Assembly (NCBI RefSeq): GCF_018283645.1
Contig: NZ_JAGSXH010000014.1
Coordinates: 23,903-87,902 of the forward strand
Direction of reading: 5' to 3'
Length of the DNA stretch: 64,000 bases
Source of the DNA: Actinocrinis puniceicyclus
GTDB taxonomy: Bacteria > Actinomycetota > Actinomycetes > Streptomycetales > Catenulisporaceae
The notes below the pieces were generated by a model. It was not told the origin of the DNA. It made no database searches and worked only from the letters and a program-made list of their open reading frames with translations. A program made the position numbers and the translations under genes. Below are positions 45,743-55,693 of the stretch, in pieces; positions within the stretch are counted from its first letter, which is position 1, and each line of letters begins with the position of its first letter.

Positions 45743-47296
45743 TTACAGCGGCTTGAGGGTGTCGGCGGCGGCGATCGCCCGCAGCACGGCCATGGCCTTG
45801 TTGCGGCACTCCACGTCCTCGCAGGCCGGATCGGAGTCGGCGACGATTCCCGCTCCGGCCTGTACGTAGGCGACGCCGTCGCGCAGCAGTGCGGTGCGGA
45901 TCGCGATGGCGGTGTCGGCGTTCCCGGCGAAGTCCAGGTAGCCGACGCAGCCGCCGTACAGGCCGCGGCGGGTGGGTTCCAGCTCGTCGATGATCTGCAT
46001 CGCGCGCGGCTTCGGCGCGCCGGACAGCGTGCCGGCCGGGAACGCGGCCAGCAGCACGTCGAGCGCGGTGCGGCCGGCGGCGACCTTGCCGACCACGGTG
46101 GAGACGATGTGCATGACGTGGCTGTACCGCTCGACCGACATGAAGTCGACGACCTCGACGGTCCCCGGCGCGCTGATCCGGCCGAGGTCGTTGCGGCCCA
46201 GATCGACGAGCATGAGGTGCTCGGCGCGTTCCTTCGGGTCGGCCAGCAGTTCGGCGGCGAGCGCGGCGTCCTTCTCCTGGGTCGCGCCGCGCGGCCGCGT
46301 GCCGGCGATCGGGTGCAGCATCGCCTCGCCGTCGTCCACCTTGACCAGCGCCTCGGGCGAGGAACCGACGACGTCGAAACCCGAGCCCGCGCCGGCCGTC
46401 GGGAAGCGGATCAGGTACATGTACGGGCTCGGATTAGTGGCGCGCAGCACCCGGTAGACGTCCAGGGCGCTGGCGCGGGTCGGTGCCTCGAAGCGTTGGG
46501 AGAGCACGACCTGGAAGGCTTCGCCCGCGCGGATCTGCTCCTTGGCGGCCTCGACCGCGGCCCGGTAGTCGGCGCTGCTGCGGTTTCCGGCGAACACGGG
46601 CGTGGCCGCGGGACTGTCGGCGGGTGCGAGCGTCGCGGGCCGGATGTGCGCCCCACCGGGGTCCGACCGGCTGGACAGGTCGGCGGTCATCGCGTCGAGC
46701 CTGGCGACGGCCCGCCGGTAGGCGCCGTCGACGCCGTCCGGCGTGCCGTTGTGGTTGATCGCGTTGGCGATGAGCGTGACCGAACCGTCGCTGTGGTCGA
46801 GCACGGCCAGGTCGCTGGCCAGCAGCATGGTCAGCTCGGGCAGTCCGAGGTCCTCCTCGGCCTGGTTTCCGATGCGCTCGAGCCGGCGCACGATGTCGTA
46901 GCCGAGGTAACCGACGAAGCCCCCGGTCAGCGGCGGCAGATCGGCCCGGTCGTGGTCCGCCGGGGTGCGCAGGGCTTCGAGGGCGGCGGCCAGGACGTCG
47001 AGCGGGCTCCCGGCGACGGGGATGCCGGCGGGCGGTTCGCCGATCCAGTGCGCGGCGCCGTCCCTCTCGGTGAGCGCGAGTTCGCTGCGCACGCCGACGA
47101 AGGAGTAGCGGGACCAGACGCCCTGTTCGGCGGATTCGAGCAGGAAAGTGCCCGCGCGCTCGCCGGCGAGCCTGCGGTAGAGGCCGACCGGGGTCTCGCC
47201 GTCGGCGAGGTAACGCCGGGTCACCGGGATGACGCGGCGGTCGGCCGCGAGGTCCCGGAAGGCGTCGAGATCAGGGACCGTCTCTCCTGTCGTCAT
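45743..47296 (-). CDS. trpE: anthranilate synthase component I
   Basis: A 517-residue chorismate-binding enzyme that makes anthranilate with a TrpG glutamine amidotransferase not found in the window. The N-terminal [17 protein letters not shown] carries the Trp feedback site region (LLES motif). The catalytic part shows [32 protein letters not shown] and [18 protein letters not shown] 47296 is chosen for AGGATGG spaced about five bases upstream; ATG 47305 is possible. It is the first gene of the trp cluster. Confidence 0.95.
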   Translation of the reverse strand: MTTGETVPDLDAFRDLAADRRVIPVTRRYLADGETPVGLYRRLAGERAGTFLLESAEQGVWSRYSFVGVRSELALTERDGAAHWIGEPPAGIPVAGSPLDVLAAALEALRTPADHDRADLPPLTGGFVGYLGYDIVRRLERIGNQAEEDLGLPELTMLLASDLAVLDHSDGSVTLIANAINHNGTPDGVDGAYRRAVARLDAMTADLSSRSDPGGAHIRPATLAPADSPAATPVFAGNRSSADYRAAVEAAKEQIRAGEAFQVVLSQRFEAPTRASALDVYRVLRATNPSPYMYLIRFPTAGAGSGFDVVGSSPEALVKVDDGEAMLHPIAGTRPRGATQEKDAALAAELLADPKERAEHLMLVDLGRNDLGRISAPGTVEVVDFMSVERYSHVMHIVSTVVGKVAAGRTALDVLLAAFPAGTLSGAPKPRAMQIIDELEPTRRGLYGGCVGYLDFAGNADTAIAIRTALLRDGVAYVQAGAGIVADSDPACEDVECRNKAMAVLRAIAAADTLKPL

Positions 47297-47358
47297 GCGT
47301 TCCATCCTGTCATCAGCGTGGCCCCTGCAACTGCCGTTTCGCCGCGGTCGCGCCCGCG

Positions 47359-47381
47359 GTGAAGCTTCATGAAGCTTTCAC
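47359..47381. promoter_or_regulatory. AT-rich palindrome between hisI and trpE
   Basis: aagcttcatgaagctt at 47362-47377 is a perfect 16-bp palindrome flanked by gtg and tcac, extending to an imperfect 23-bp repeat. It stands out in very GC-rich DNA, lies 63 bp before the trpE start and could be an operator or an RNA hairpin controlling the trp cluster. Confidence 0.55.
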
Positions 47382-47402
47382 GGCGGCGCCGCGGGCCGCG
47401 GC

Positions 47403-47777
47403 TCAGAGCAGGCTTCCGTCGTCGAAGCAGGTGCGCGTGCCGGTGTGGCAGGCGGGACCGGTCTGGTCGACCGCGAGGAGGATCGTGTCGCCGTCGCAGT
47501 CCAGCGAGACGGACACGACGCGTTGCACGTGTCCTGAGGTTTCTCCCTTGACCCAGTACTCCTTGCGCGAGCGCGACCAGTAGGTGGCGCGCCCGGTGGC
47601 CAGGGTGCGGCGCAGCGCCTCGTCGTCCATCCAGGCCAGCATGAGCACCTCCCGGGTGTCATGCTGCTGCGCGATGGCGGGCACCAGTCCGTCGACGTTG
47701 CGCTTGAGCCGGCCGGCGATCTCGGGGGCGAGCGCGTCGGCGGGGCGGTCGCCCGACACGGGGGGTTCGTCGATCAT
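47403..47777 (-). CDS. hisI: phosphoribosyl-AMP cyclohydrolase
   Basis: A 124-residue metal-dependent enzyme of histidine synthesis that opens the adenine ring of PR-AMP. The signatures [37 protein letters not shown] and CHTGTRTCF are all present and contain the Zn and Mg ligands. ATG 47777 is used; the frame is open to 47825 with weak support. It is upstream of trpE in the same direction, a common actinobacterial pairing of his and trp genes. Confidence 0.93.
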   Translation of the reverse strand: MIDEPPVSGDRPADALAPEIAGRLKRNVDGLVPAIAQQHDTREVLMLAWMDDEALRRTLATGRATYWSRSRKEYWVKGETSGHVQRVVSVSLDCDGDTILLAVDQTGPACHTGTRTCFDDGSLL

Positions 47778-47851
47778 GGCGCCATTGTCTCGCGGCCGAT
47801 ACGGTTTGCGGGACATCGCAGCCACTCCCCGAGACGAGAGCAGTTCGAGCC

Positions 47852-49228
47852 GTGCCGGAACTCGCAGGGGGCCAGCAGTCCGCCGACGCCGCGCCGCCCC
47901 CGCAGACGCACACGTATCCGCACACGCATACGAACACGCATACGAACACGGACGCGGACGCGCATACGAACGCGGACACCCACACGAGCACGAGCACGCA
48001 TATAGTCACACATACGGACTCTGACGACGCTGGTGAGGGTGAACGGGTGCCGGAGGCGCGATCTTCCGCCGAGGTGCCGCGCGAGGGCGTCGTGACGGGG
48101 TCCTGGTGGTGGCCGGCCTTCCGCTCGGCACTGGCCGCGTGGTTGTTCGCGCACATCGTGATCGTCACGATCCAGGACCTCGGCCAGCGCGCGACGCCGT
48201 ACTTCTCCGCGCAGATGCCCGGGCGTCCGCCGATCCATGAGCTGTTCAACCAGCTCTACACGTGGGACACCGCGTGGTACCTGGGGATCGCGCAGACCGG
48301 CTATTCGGGCGTGGCCAGCGACGGTGTCCGGTTCTGGCCGCTGCTGCCGCTGGTCACGCGCGGTGTCTCGGCGACCGGCATTCCGGCGGCGGCCGCGGTC
48401 CTGCTGGTGTGCTGGGTGGGCGCGGTGCTGTTCGGGATGCTGATGTACCGCCTGATGCTCACAGTCGGCGGCGACGAGGTGGCGGCGCGGCGCGCGGTGT
48501 GGCTCAGCCAGCTGGCACCGGGAGCTTTCGTCCTGGCCATGGGGTACACCGAGGCGCTGTCCGGGGTGCTGGCCGCGGGCTTCCTGATCGCGATCCGGCA
48601 GTCGGCGGCGAGCCGGCGGGCCTGGGCATGGCACGCGGTCGGTTTCGTGTGCGGGCTCGGTTCGGGCCTGGTGCGTCCGACCGGTCTGCTGCTGGCGGCG
48701 CCGGGCGGCATCGAGGTGCTGCGTCAGCGGCGCGACCCGGCGGCGCAGCTGCTCGCGCGGGTGTTGATCGCGCTCTCGCCGCTGTTGGGTACCGGGCTGT
48801 TCCTGCTGTGGAGTCACACCGTCTACGGCAACTGGACGCTGCCGTACTCGATCCAGAAGCTTGAGGGGCTGCGCGGCACGTATGCGCAAAATCCGCTGAC
48901 CTCAGCGCTTGACTCGCTCAACCAGGTGGGCAACGGCGCGGGCGCGTTCACCGTGGTCCTCGTGGTGGCCTCGCTCGGGCTGCTGTGGGGCTGCGTGCGC
49001 AGGCTGCCGTTCTCGTTCACCGTGTGGGCGGCGCTGAGCCTGCTGGCGGCGATCACCGCGCCGCACTTCTCCTCGTTCGCGCGCTACGTGTCGGGCATCC
49101 TGCCGTTGATTCTGGTCGCCGCGATGCTCACCCGCGGCCGGCGGCAGTGGGGCTGGGTGCTCGGCTCGTGCACCGCGTTGTGCGCGTACTTCGCGTACCA
49201 GTCGTTCATCGGGATCTACGTGCCTTGA
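47852..49228 (+). CDS. PIG-V-like mannosyltransferase 1
   Basis: A 458-residue integral membrane protein with about nine hydrophobic segments. The first lumenal-type loop has [19 protein letters not shown], the WD motif typical of PIG-V-family mannosyltransferases that use a polyprenyl-phosphate sugar donor. It probably glycosylates an envelope lipid or protein. The frame from GTG 47852 begins with a repetitive His/Thr-rich stretch of about 40 residues; a GTG near 48046 before [10 protein letters not shown] may be the true start. It overlaps the next gene by four bases (TTGA). Confidence 0.75.
   Translation: MPELAGGQQSADAAPPPQTHTYPHTHTNTHTNTDADAHTNADTHTSTSTHIVTHTDSDDAGEGERVPEARSSAEVPREGVVTGSWWWPAFRSALAAWLFAHIVIVTIQDLGQRATPYFSAQMPGRPPIHELFNQLYTWDTAWYLGIAQTGYSGVASDGVRFWPLLPLVTRGVSATGIPAAAAVLLVCWVGAVLFGMLMYRLMLTVGGDEVAARRAVWLSQLAPGAFVLAMGYTEALSGVLAAGFLIAIRQSAASRRAWAWHAVGFVCGLGSGLVRPTGLLLAAPGGIEVLRQRRDPAAQLLARVLIALSPLLGTGLFLLWSHTVYGNWTLPYSIQKLEGLRGTYAQNPLTSALDSLNQVGNGAGAFTVVLVVASLGLLWGCVRRLPFSFTVWAALSLLAAITAPHFSSFARYVSGILPLILVAAMLTRGRRQWGWVLGSCTALCAYFAYQSFIGIYVP
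47905..48015. repeat. degenerate cacacg/acgcatacgaac repeat region
   Basis: About 110 bp consist of imperfect 6-bp steps such as cacacg, cgcata and cgaaca, with acgcatacgaac seen three times. In the mannosyltransferase frame it encodes alternating Thr, His, Asn and Asp residues. It may be coding or a leader of that gene. Confidence 0.7.
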
Positions 49229-50418
49229 CCGCCGACGTCGATGCGGCACCGGCTGCGGCGGTACGCGGCCGCGCCGCCGGCCGGAAGCCGGAGCGCGTGC
49301 GCGGGCCCGCGCCGTGGCGCTCCCGGTGGTTGCCCGAGGAGCTGCGGGCGACGCTGCCGGCGTGGCTGGCGGCGCGGGTGCTGGTGTGCGCGGTCTCGTG
49401 GCACCAGGACCCGGCTCATCCGCTCGGCAGGCTGTTCAGCTGGGACACACAGTGGTATCTGGCCATCGCGAGGGACGGATACGACCGCACCGGCATCCTG
49501 ATCCACTTCTTCCCGCTGACTTCGCTGGTCGCGGCGGGCCTGGCCGTCGTGACGAGGCTGCCGACGAGTATCGCGCTGTTCGGGTTCTGCTGGGCGACGG
49601 CGCTGCTGTTCGGAGCGCTGGTGCATCGCGCCGTGGTGCGCGAGACCGGCGACCGCGCGGCGGCGCTGCGCGCGGCCTGGCTGACACAGCTCGCGCCCGG
49701 CGGTTACGCGCTGGTCATGGGATACACCGAACCACTGTCCGGGGTTCTGGCGGTGGGTTTCTTCCTGGCCGTACGCGGCGCGGGTCAGGCACGCGGGCGC
49801 ATTTGGGCAGCGGTCGCACTCGGGTTCTTCAGCGGCATGGCGCGGCCGGTCGGCGTGTTGCTGGCGTTGCCCGGCGCGGTCGAGGGTCTGCGGCAGGCGC
49901 GTCGCGGGGGCTGGCGTCCGGCGGGCGTCGCGCGCGCCGCGGCCACGACGGCGGCACCAGTGGCCGGGCTCGCCGCCTTCCTCGCCTATTCGGGCTTGCG
50001 GTACGGCAGTTGGCTGCTGCCGTATACGCAGCAGACCTCGCAGCGCGGGCGCGGCGCGGTCATGGGCGATCCGATCAGCATTCTGCGTGACGTGTGGGTG
50101 CGGGACTACCGCGGCCACGGCCACGGCGTGGCGATCTCGGCCTGTGCGCTGATCGTCGGCTTCGCCGCGCTGCTGCCGGCCGTTTCGCAGCGGCTGCCCG
50201 TTTCCTACGCCGCTTGGGTCGTTCCGTCCTTCGTGCTCGCCATCGGGTCCAAGGACTTCACCTCGCTGCCGCGCTATCTCGGCGCGCTGTTCCCGTGCGT
50301 GATCGCCGCCGCGCTGGTGGCGCGGCGGCGATGGCAGTGGGCTGCGACGCTCGTGGTCAGCGGTGCGCTGCTGCTGTGGACCACGTACTACACGTTCGCC
50401 GGATACAGCGTCGCCTGA
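49225..50418 (+). CDS. PIG-V-like mannosyltransferase 2
   Basis: A membrane protein of up to 397 residues and a paralogue of its upstream neighbour. LFSWDTQWYLAIARDGYDRTG corresponds to the WD loop of the first protein, and LTQLAPGGYALVMGYTEPLSGVLAVGF matches [27 protein letters not shown] in the first. TTG 49225 gives a coupled start; GTG 49297 is the alternative. The two are probably a tandem duplication with different acceptor preference. Confidence 0.75.
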   Translation: MTADVDAAPAAAVRGRAAGRKPERVRGPAPWRSRWLPEELRATLPAWLAARVLVCAVSWHQDPAHPLGRLFSWDTQWYLAIARDGYDRTGILIHFFPLTSLVAAGLAVVTRLPTSIALFGFCWATALLFGALVHRAVVRETGDRAAALRAAWLTQLAPGGYALVMGYTEPLSGVLAVGFFLAVRGAGQARGRIWAAVALGFFSGMARPVGVLLALPGAVEGLRQARRGGWRPAGVARAAATTAAPVAGLAAFLAYSGLRYGSWLLPYTQQTSQRGRGAVMGDPISILRDVWVRDYRGHGHGVAISACALIVGFAALLPAVSQRLPVSYAAWVVPSFVLAIGSKDFTSLPRYLGALFPCVIAAALVARRRWQWAATLVVSGALLLWTTYYTFAGYSVA

Positions 50419-50482
50419 TCGAGTCGCCCGATCGGTGCGGGTGGGGTTGCTGGTGCGGGTGCGGGTGCGAGTACCGGTGCGG

Positions 50483-52312
50483 TCACGCTGCCTGCGCCTG
50501 ACGGGCCCACGACGCGTGCAAGCGCGCGTAGACGCCGCCCTGGTTGACCAGCGTCCCGTGCGGTCCTCGCTCGACGAGTTCCCCGGCGTCGAAGACCAGC
50601 ACCTCGTCCGCGGCCTGCGCGGTGGAGAGGCGGTGCGCGATCACGACGGTCGTGCGGCCCCGGGTCAGTTCGTCCAGGGCGCGCTGGATGCGCAGTTCGG
50701 TGGCCGGGTCCACGGCCGAGGTCGCCTCGTCGAGCAGCAGCAGATCGGGGTCCGCGATGTACGCGCGGGCCAGCGCGACCAACTGCCGCTCCCCCGCCGA
50801 AAGCGACTCGCCGCGCTGGCCCACCCGGGTGCGCACGCCGTCGGGCAGGCCGCTGAGCCAGTCGCCGAGGCCGAGCCGGCCGAAGGCCGCCGAGACCGCG
50901 GCGTCGGTGGCGTCCTCGGCGCCGTAGCGCACGTTGTCGGCGATCGTTCCGTCGAACAGGAATCCGTCCTGCGGCACCATCACCACGCGCCGGCGCAGCT
51001 CGTCGAAGCCGACGCGGCGCAGCTCCACGCCGTTGGCCAGCACCCTGCCCCGAGTCGGGTCCATCAGCCTGGTCAGCAGTTTGGCGAAGGTGGTCTTTCC
51101 GGAACCGGTCTCGCCGACCACCGCGACCCGCGCCCGCGGCGAGATCAGCACATTGATGTCACGCAGGACCGGCGGGCCGCCGGGATAGGCGAAGGCGACC
51201 TGCTGGAACTCGACCCGTACCGGCCCTTGCGGCAGCGCCTCGGCACGCCCGCGCGAGGCCGGGTCGGGGACGTCGGGCACTGATTCGAGAAGCCCGATCA
51301 CGCGCCGCCAGCCGGAGATCGCGTTCTGCGCCTCGTTGAGCACCTCGACGCCCCACTGCACCGGGGTGATGAAAAGCGAGACGAGGAACAGCATCCCGAT
51401 GAGCCGTCCCGCGGTGAGGTGCCCGCCGACGCCGAGCACGACGCCGACGACCACGACGCCCGCGTTGGCCAGTCCCGCGGCGATCTCCCCGGCGCTGAAG
51501 GTGCTGACGGTCAGCGCCTGGGCGCGCACCTGAGCGGCGCGCGTGGCGTCCACGGCCTCGTTGATGCGGCGGCCGGTGCGCTCCTCGACGCCGTATGCGC
51601 GCACGACCGGCGCGCCGACGAGCGACTCGCTGAACGCGCCGAGCATGCGGCCGATCGATTGGCGCACCGTGTTGTACCGCGCGCCGGTGCGCCGCTGAAG
51701 CACCCGCATGGCGGCGAACAGCGGCAGGAAGCAGGACCAGACCAGCAGGGTCAGCTGCCACGAGTAGGCCGCCATCACGGCGGTGGCCAGGAACATCTGG
51801 GCGACGCTGACGAAGAGCACCAGGCCGCCTTCCTGGATGAAGTTGGTGATGGTGTCCACGTCCGAGGTCACCCGGGAGACCAGCGCGCCGCGCTGCTCGG
51901 CCTGCTGGTGCAGCACGGACAGTTCGTGCACGTGCCGGAACGCCTTGATCCGCAGCGTCGCGAGTCCGGATTCGCTGGCCTGGTACAACCTGCGGTTCAT
52001 CGTGTACGCGGCGAGCATGGTGGCCGCGACGGCGAGCGCGGCGAGGGCGGCCATGACGCGCACTTCGCCGGTGTCGACGCCGCCGGGCGCGTCGAAGCCG
52101 TGGTCGACCGCCTGCTGCACGGCGACCGGGATGACGATGCGCCCGACGGTCGCGATGAACGCGAGCAGCATCGTGACGCCGATGCCGCGGGTGAACTCGG
52201 GCGAGAGCCGCAGGCCCTTGCGCACGATGAGAAGCGGGCTGCCGGTCGCCTCACGCACCAACGGGATCTCGGGGGCCGTGCGGATTGCCGGCGGGTCGGC
52301 GGTGATGGTCAC
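50483..52312 (-). CDS. ABC exporter half-transporter, permease-ATPase fusion 2
   Basis: A 609-residue type IV ABC exporter half. Six membrane helices are followed by an ATPase domain with Walker A VGETGSGKTT, signature LSAGERQLVALAR, Walker B LLLLDEATSAVDP and His in VIAHRLST. The GTG at 52312 overlaps the upstream stop as GTGA, so it is made with the partner at 52309-54459. This half has a complete catalytic Glu after Walker B. It may export a lipid, peptide or drug. Confidence 0.85.
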   Translation of the reverse strand: MTITADPPAIRTAPEIPLVREATGSPLLIVRKGLRLSPEFTRGIGVTMLLAFIATVGRIVIPVAVQQAVDHGFDAPGGVDTGEVRVMAALAALAVAATMLAAYTMNRRLYQASESGLATLRIKAFRHVHELSVLHQQAEQRGALVSRVTSDVDTITNFIQEGGLVLFVSVAQMFLATAVMAAYSWQLTLLVWSCFLPLFAAMRVLQRRTGARYNTVRQSIGRMLGAFSESLVGAPVVRAYGVEERTGRRINEAVDATRAAQVRAQALTVSTFSAGEIAAGLANAGVVVVGVVLGVGGHLTAGRLIGMLFLVSLFITPVQWGVEVLNEAQNAISGWRRVIGLLESVPDVPDPASRGRAEALPQGPVRVEFQQVAFAYPGGPPVLRDINVLISPRARVAVVGETGSGKTTFAKLLTRLMDPTRGRVLANGVELRRVGFDELRRRVVMVPQDGFLFDGTIADNVRYGAEDATDAAVSAAFGRLGLGDWLSGLPDGVRTRVGQRGESLSAGERQLVALARAYIADPDLLLLDEATSAVDPATELRIQRALDELTRGRTTVVIAHRLSTAQAADEVLVFDAGELVERGPHGTLVNQGGVYARLHASWARQAQAA

Positions 52313-54459
52313 GCGACCGCTCCTTCCAGGTCTTCGGTGGCGGCCAGGTCTTCGCAAGCCGCCGCGGTCTCGGCCGCAGCCTCGTCCTCGGTGGCCGGTC
52401 GGTCTCCGACCGCTCGGTCTTCGGCCGCTGAGTCTCCGAGCGCTGGGTCTTCGAGCGCTGGTTCTCCGACCGCTCGGTCTTCGGCCGCTGAGTCTCCGAG
52501 CGCTGGGTCTTCGGCTACCGCGCTGTCGGCCGCTCTGTCATCGGCCGCCGCGGCGTCCTCGGCCGCGCGGGCGTATGCAGTGATCAGTTCCCGGTAACCG
52601 GCGCTGCGCGCCAGCAGTTCCTCGTGAGTGCCGCGGTCTGCGATCACGCCGCCGTCCAGGTAGAGCACCTCGTCCGCGAGGGCGACGGTCGCCTTGCGGT
52701 AGGCGACGACGACCACGGTCGCACCGAGCGCGTTCTGCTTGAGGCCGCTGAGGATCGCCGCCTCCACACTGGGGTCGACCGCCGAGGTGCAGTCGTCGAG
52801 AACCAGCAGTCTCGGGTTGCGCACCAGGGCGCGGGCCAGCGCGAGCCGCTGGCGCTGGCCGCCGGAGAGGGTGGTGCCGCGCTCGCCGATGACGGAGTCG
52901 AGGCCGTCGGGCAGCGCGTCGACGAAGCGTTCGGCCTGCGCGATGCGCAGCGCGGCGCGGATCTCGGCCTCGGTCCGCTGTTCGCCGAGCGCGACGTTGG
53001 CGCGCACGCTCTCACCGAACAGGAAGGTCTGCTGCGCGACCAGGGCGACCGCGCGCGGCACCTCTCCCCTGGCCAGCTCGCGCAGATCGGTGCCGTCGAG
53101 CCGGATCGCGCCGCCGGTGGGATCGGCGAGCCGGGCCAGCAGCGTGGCCAGCGTGGACTTGCCGGATCCGGTGGCGCCGACCAGCGCGACGGTGCGGCCC
53201 GGTTCGATGCGGGCGCTCACGCCGCGCAGAACCGGAAGCTCGGGGGCCGAGTCGTATGCGAACCGCACCGCGTCGAGGTCGAGCGTTGCCGGTCCGGCGT
53301 CGTGGGAGAGCTTGCCGTGCCCGTAGTCGCTGCTGTGTTCGGCGCTGAGCACGGCGTGCACGCGGCCGTACCCGACCACGCCGCGAGGCAGGTCGCCCAG
53401 AACCCAGCCGATCGCGCGGATCGGGAACGCGAGCAGTGTGATCAGATACGCGATGCTGACCACGTCGCCGGGCCTGCTCGCGCCCTGCGCGACGCGGGTC
53501 GCGCCGAGCAGCAGCACGGCGAGCACGCCGAGGTTGGGCACCGCTTCGAGCATCGGGTCGAACAGGGAGCGGGCGCGCCCGGCGCGGATGTTGGCATCAC
53601 GCAGGGCGCGGGTGCGTGCGGCGAAGCGCTCGGTCTCGAAATCCTCCCGGCCGAGGGTCTTGACGACCAGTGCGCCGTCGAAGGACTCGTGCGCGACCTC
53701 GGCGACGTGCGCGCGCAGTTCCTGTGCGCGGGCGAAACGCGGCCCCGCGTAGCGGGTGTAGACGGTGTTGAGCGCGATGACAGCCGGGAAAAGCAGTGCG
53801 CCGACGAGCGCGAGCACGGTGTCGGTCAGGAACATGTCCACCACGGCCATCAACAGCATGACGATCACGCCGAGGGTCATGGGCAGCGGGTTCATCGGCT
53901 GGAAGGCCATCTCCACGTCGGAGTTGGCGTTGGACAGCAGCTGGCCGGTGGGATGGCGCTGGTGCCAGCTCAGCGGCAGGCGCAGGTAAGCGGCGCTGAT
54001 CGCGCGGCGGATCCTGGCCTGCATCCGGAAGACGACGACGCCGGCCAGCAGCCGGCGGCCGAATATGCCGACGACCTTCGCGAGCGCGACAGCGACGATG
54101 AGCAGTCCCGCGACGGCCAGGCCGCGGCCGGGCGCGGAGCCGCGGCGCAGGTCGGGCAGCACGACGTGGTTCGTCGCCCAGCCGATCGCCCACGCGGAGC
54201 CGACCGTCATGATTCCGTAGAGCGCGCTGCCGGTTACGGCGGCGGCGAAGACACGCGGCTCGCCGCGGATCGCGACGCCGAGCACGCGCAGGCCCTGCCG
54301 GAACGGCGCGCGCCCCGGGGCGCCCCCGGCCGCCAGGTCCGTATCAGAGTGCGTATCCGGTTGCGCGCCGGCGGTTCGCGGGGCCGGCGGTCGCGCCGCC
54401 GTGGCCGGGGATCGTCCGGTCTGTGCTGTTTCGGCTCTGCGGCGTCGGCGGCTGGGCAA
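52309..54459 (-). CDS. ABC exporter half-transporter, permease-ATPase fusion 1
   Basis: A 716-residue partner half. After about 60 disordered residues come six membrane helices and an ATPase domain with Walker A VGATGSGKST, signature LSGGQRQRLALAR and Walker B LLVLDDCTSAVDP, where Asp replaces the catalytic Glu, so one ATP site is degenerate, as in many heterodimeric exporters. The C-terminal 70 residues form a Glu/Asp/Ala-rich repeat. TTG 54459 is chosen because AGGAGGGG lies seven bases upstream. Confidence 0.87.
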   Translation of the reverse strand: MPSRRRRRAETAQTGRSPATAARPPAPRTAGAQPDTHSDTDLAAGGAPGRAPFRQGLRVLGVAIRGEPRVFAAAVTGSALYGIMTVGSAWAIGWATNHVVLPDLRRGSAPGRGLAVAGLLIVAVALAKVVGIFGRRLLAGVVVFRMQARIRRAISAAYLRLPLSWHQRHPTGQLLSNANSDVEMAFQPMNPLPMTLGVIVMLLMAVVDMFLTDTVLALVGALLFPAVIALNTVYTRYAGPRFARAQELRAHVAEVAHESFDGALVVKTLGREDFETERFAARTRALRDANIRAGRARSLFDPMLEAVPNLGVLAVLLLGATRVAQGASRPGDVVSIAYLITLLAFPIRAIGWVLGDLPRGVVGYGRVHAVLSAEHSSDYGHGKLSHDAGPATLDLDAVRFAYDSAPELPVLRGVSARIEPGRTVALVGATGSGKSTLATLLARLADPTGGAIRLDGTDLRELARGEVPRAVALVAQQTFLFGESVRANVALGEQRTEAEIRAALRIAQAERFVDALPDGLDSVIGERGTTLSGGQRQRLALARALVRNPRLLVLDDCTSAVDPSVEAAILSGLKQNALGATVVVVAYRKATVALADEVLYLDGGVIADRGTHEELLARSAGYRELITAYARAAEDAAAADDRAADSAVAEDPALGDSAAEDRAVGEPALEDPALGDSAAEDRAVGDRPATEDEAAAETAAACEDLAATEDLEGAVA
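52403..52513. repeat. 60-bp period tandem repeat in the exporter 3' end
   Basis: A 51-bp segment occurs identically at 52403-52453 and 52463-52513. Within it, 30-bp units beginning tctccga are recognisable four times. In protein the period is ten residues around LGDSAAEDRA and VGEPALEDPA. Confidence 0.85.
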
Positions 54460-54671
54460 GACCGCTCCCCTCCTGGTGCGTGTGCGGGCGTGCAGCCCAC
54501 GAGACTTTAATCTGCAACACTCGCGCGGTATAGGAGATTTCCGAACGCCACCCCTTACATGTGCGATACCGCGAGTTGCTCGTCGCACCGAGTGCACGAT
54601 GCGGGTATTGTGCGCGACGAGCAGGTTCGCCTGTGATGCTCGCAACACTCGACGACGGCGGGAGCGGCAGC

Positions 54672-55322
54672 GTGGACGGGTTCGCACGGCAGGAGCGCTC
54701 GGCGCTCGCCGACACCCTGCTGCGGGTGGGGCCGGACGCGCCCACGCTGTGCACGGGCTGGAGCGCGTCGGACCTCGCGGCGCACCTGATCATCCGCGAG
54801 TCGCGCCCCGTGGCCGCGGCCGGGATCCTCGTCAAGGGCCTGGCACCGTTGACGCAGCGCGCGCAGGACGCGGTCAAGCAGAACACGCCGTTCCCGCAGC
54901 TGGTCGAGAAGGTCCGGCAGGGGCCGCCGCTGTGGTCCTTCTTCCGCGTCGGCGCGGTCGACGCGGCGGCGAACGTGGTGGAGTTCTTCGTGCACCACGA
55001 GGACCTGCGCCGGGCCGTAGGCGATCCGCCGCGGCAACTGGAGCGTACGTACAGCGACGAGCTGTGGAACCGGCTGCGCCGCCAGGCCCGGCTATCCTAC
55101 CGTTCGGCGCCCGTGGGCGTCACGCTGGTGCGCGCGGAGGATGACGACAGCCCGCGTCAGACGATCGTGGCGAAGGCCGCCACGCCGCTGATGGTCACGG
55201 TCACCGGGCCCGCCGGTGAACTGGTGTTGTTCACCAGCGGGCGCAAAGAGGCGGCGCGTGTGCAGCTGAGCGGCGACGAGGCCGCGGTGGAGCGGCTGCG
55301 CGGGGCCAAACTCGGCTTCTGA
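54672..55322 (+). CDS. TIGR03085-type metal-binding protein (mycothiol maleylpyruvate isomerase N-terminal fold)
   Basis: A 216-residue protein. VDGFARQERSALADTLLRVGPDAPTLC and GWSASDLAAHLIIRESRP resemble the N-terminal DinB-like fold in which the His of AAHL is a metal ligand, and FFVHHEDLRRA supplies further ligands. The C-terminal half (PVGVTLVRAEDDD, GPAGELVLFTSGR) is typical of TIGR03085. GTG 54672 has gggagcgg upstream; the frame is open to 54561. A mycothiol-dependent transferase role is possible but unproven. Confidence 0.8.
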   Translation: MDGFARQERSALADTLLRVGPDAPTLCTGWSASDLAAHLIIRESRPVAAAGILVKGLAPLTQRAQDAVKQNTPFPQLVEKVRQGPPLWSFFRVGAVDAAANVVEFFVHHEDLRRAVGDPPRQLERTYSDELWNRLRRQARLSYRSAPVGVTLVRAEDDDSPRQTIVAKAATPLMVTVTGPAGELVLFTSGRKEAARVQLSGDEAAVERLRGAKLGF

Positions 55323-55375
55323 CGCCTGTTGCCCACCTGTTGCCCGGTGCGCACCCGTCGGCGGACGGCACGCGG

Positions 55376-55609
55376 CTACAGGAGCCCTTCCATGTACTCG
55401 GCCAGTTCCGCCGCGCGCTCGCTGTCCTCGCGGCCGTCCCGGGCGATTTCGTCCAGCACGGAGATGAAGGCCCGCAACTGCTCGGGCTGCCAGTCCCGGG
55501 ACTTGATGTCGCGCCGGGCCACGGCGGGAGTCAATCCCAGAAGGCGCTTGACTTCCACCCCCGCGGCCAGGCGCAGAGCCGCCGCTCCCAGAAAATCACC
55601 GAAACTCAT
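55376..55609 (-). CDS. small protein of unknown function
   Basis: A 77-residue protein, mostly helical and charged, ending in SERAAELAEYMEGLL with a ...DWQPEQLRAFISVLDEIARDG middle. It has no signal peptide and no cysteine. ATG 55609 has a GAGGGTGGGG stretch upstream; ATG 55651 would add 14 residues. It lies convergent to the metal-binding protein gene and in line with the uronate cluster. No family recognised. Confidence 0.5.
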   Translation of the reverse strand: MSFGDFLGAAALRLAAGVEVKRLLGLTPAVARRDIKSRDWQPEQLRAFISVLDEIARDGREDSERAAELAEYMEGLL

Positions 55610-55693
55610 GTCCCCACCCTCGGTCATGACACAGGACGAATCTGTGCTCATACATGGCCGGGGTAGCGGCTCTCACGCTCCGGGCGGGTGCGC

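Noticed and set aside
47905..48015. Possible CRISPR array from regular short repeats
   Set aside because: Units are 6-12 bp, degenerate and without unique spacers, and no cas genes are present.
52403..52513. Possible CRISPR or mobile repeat
   Set aside because: The repeat keeps the reading frame of the exporter and encodes a periodic acidic tail.
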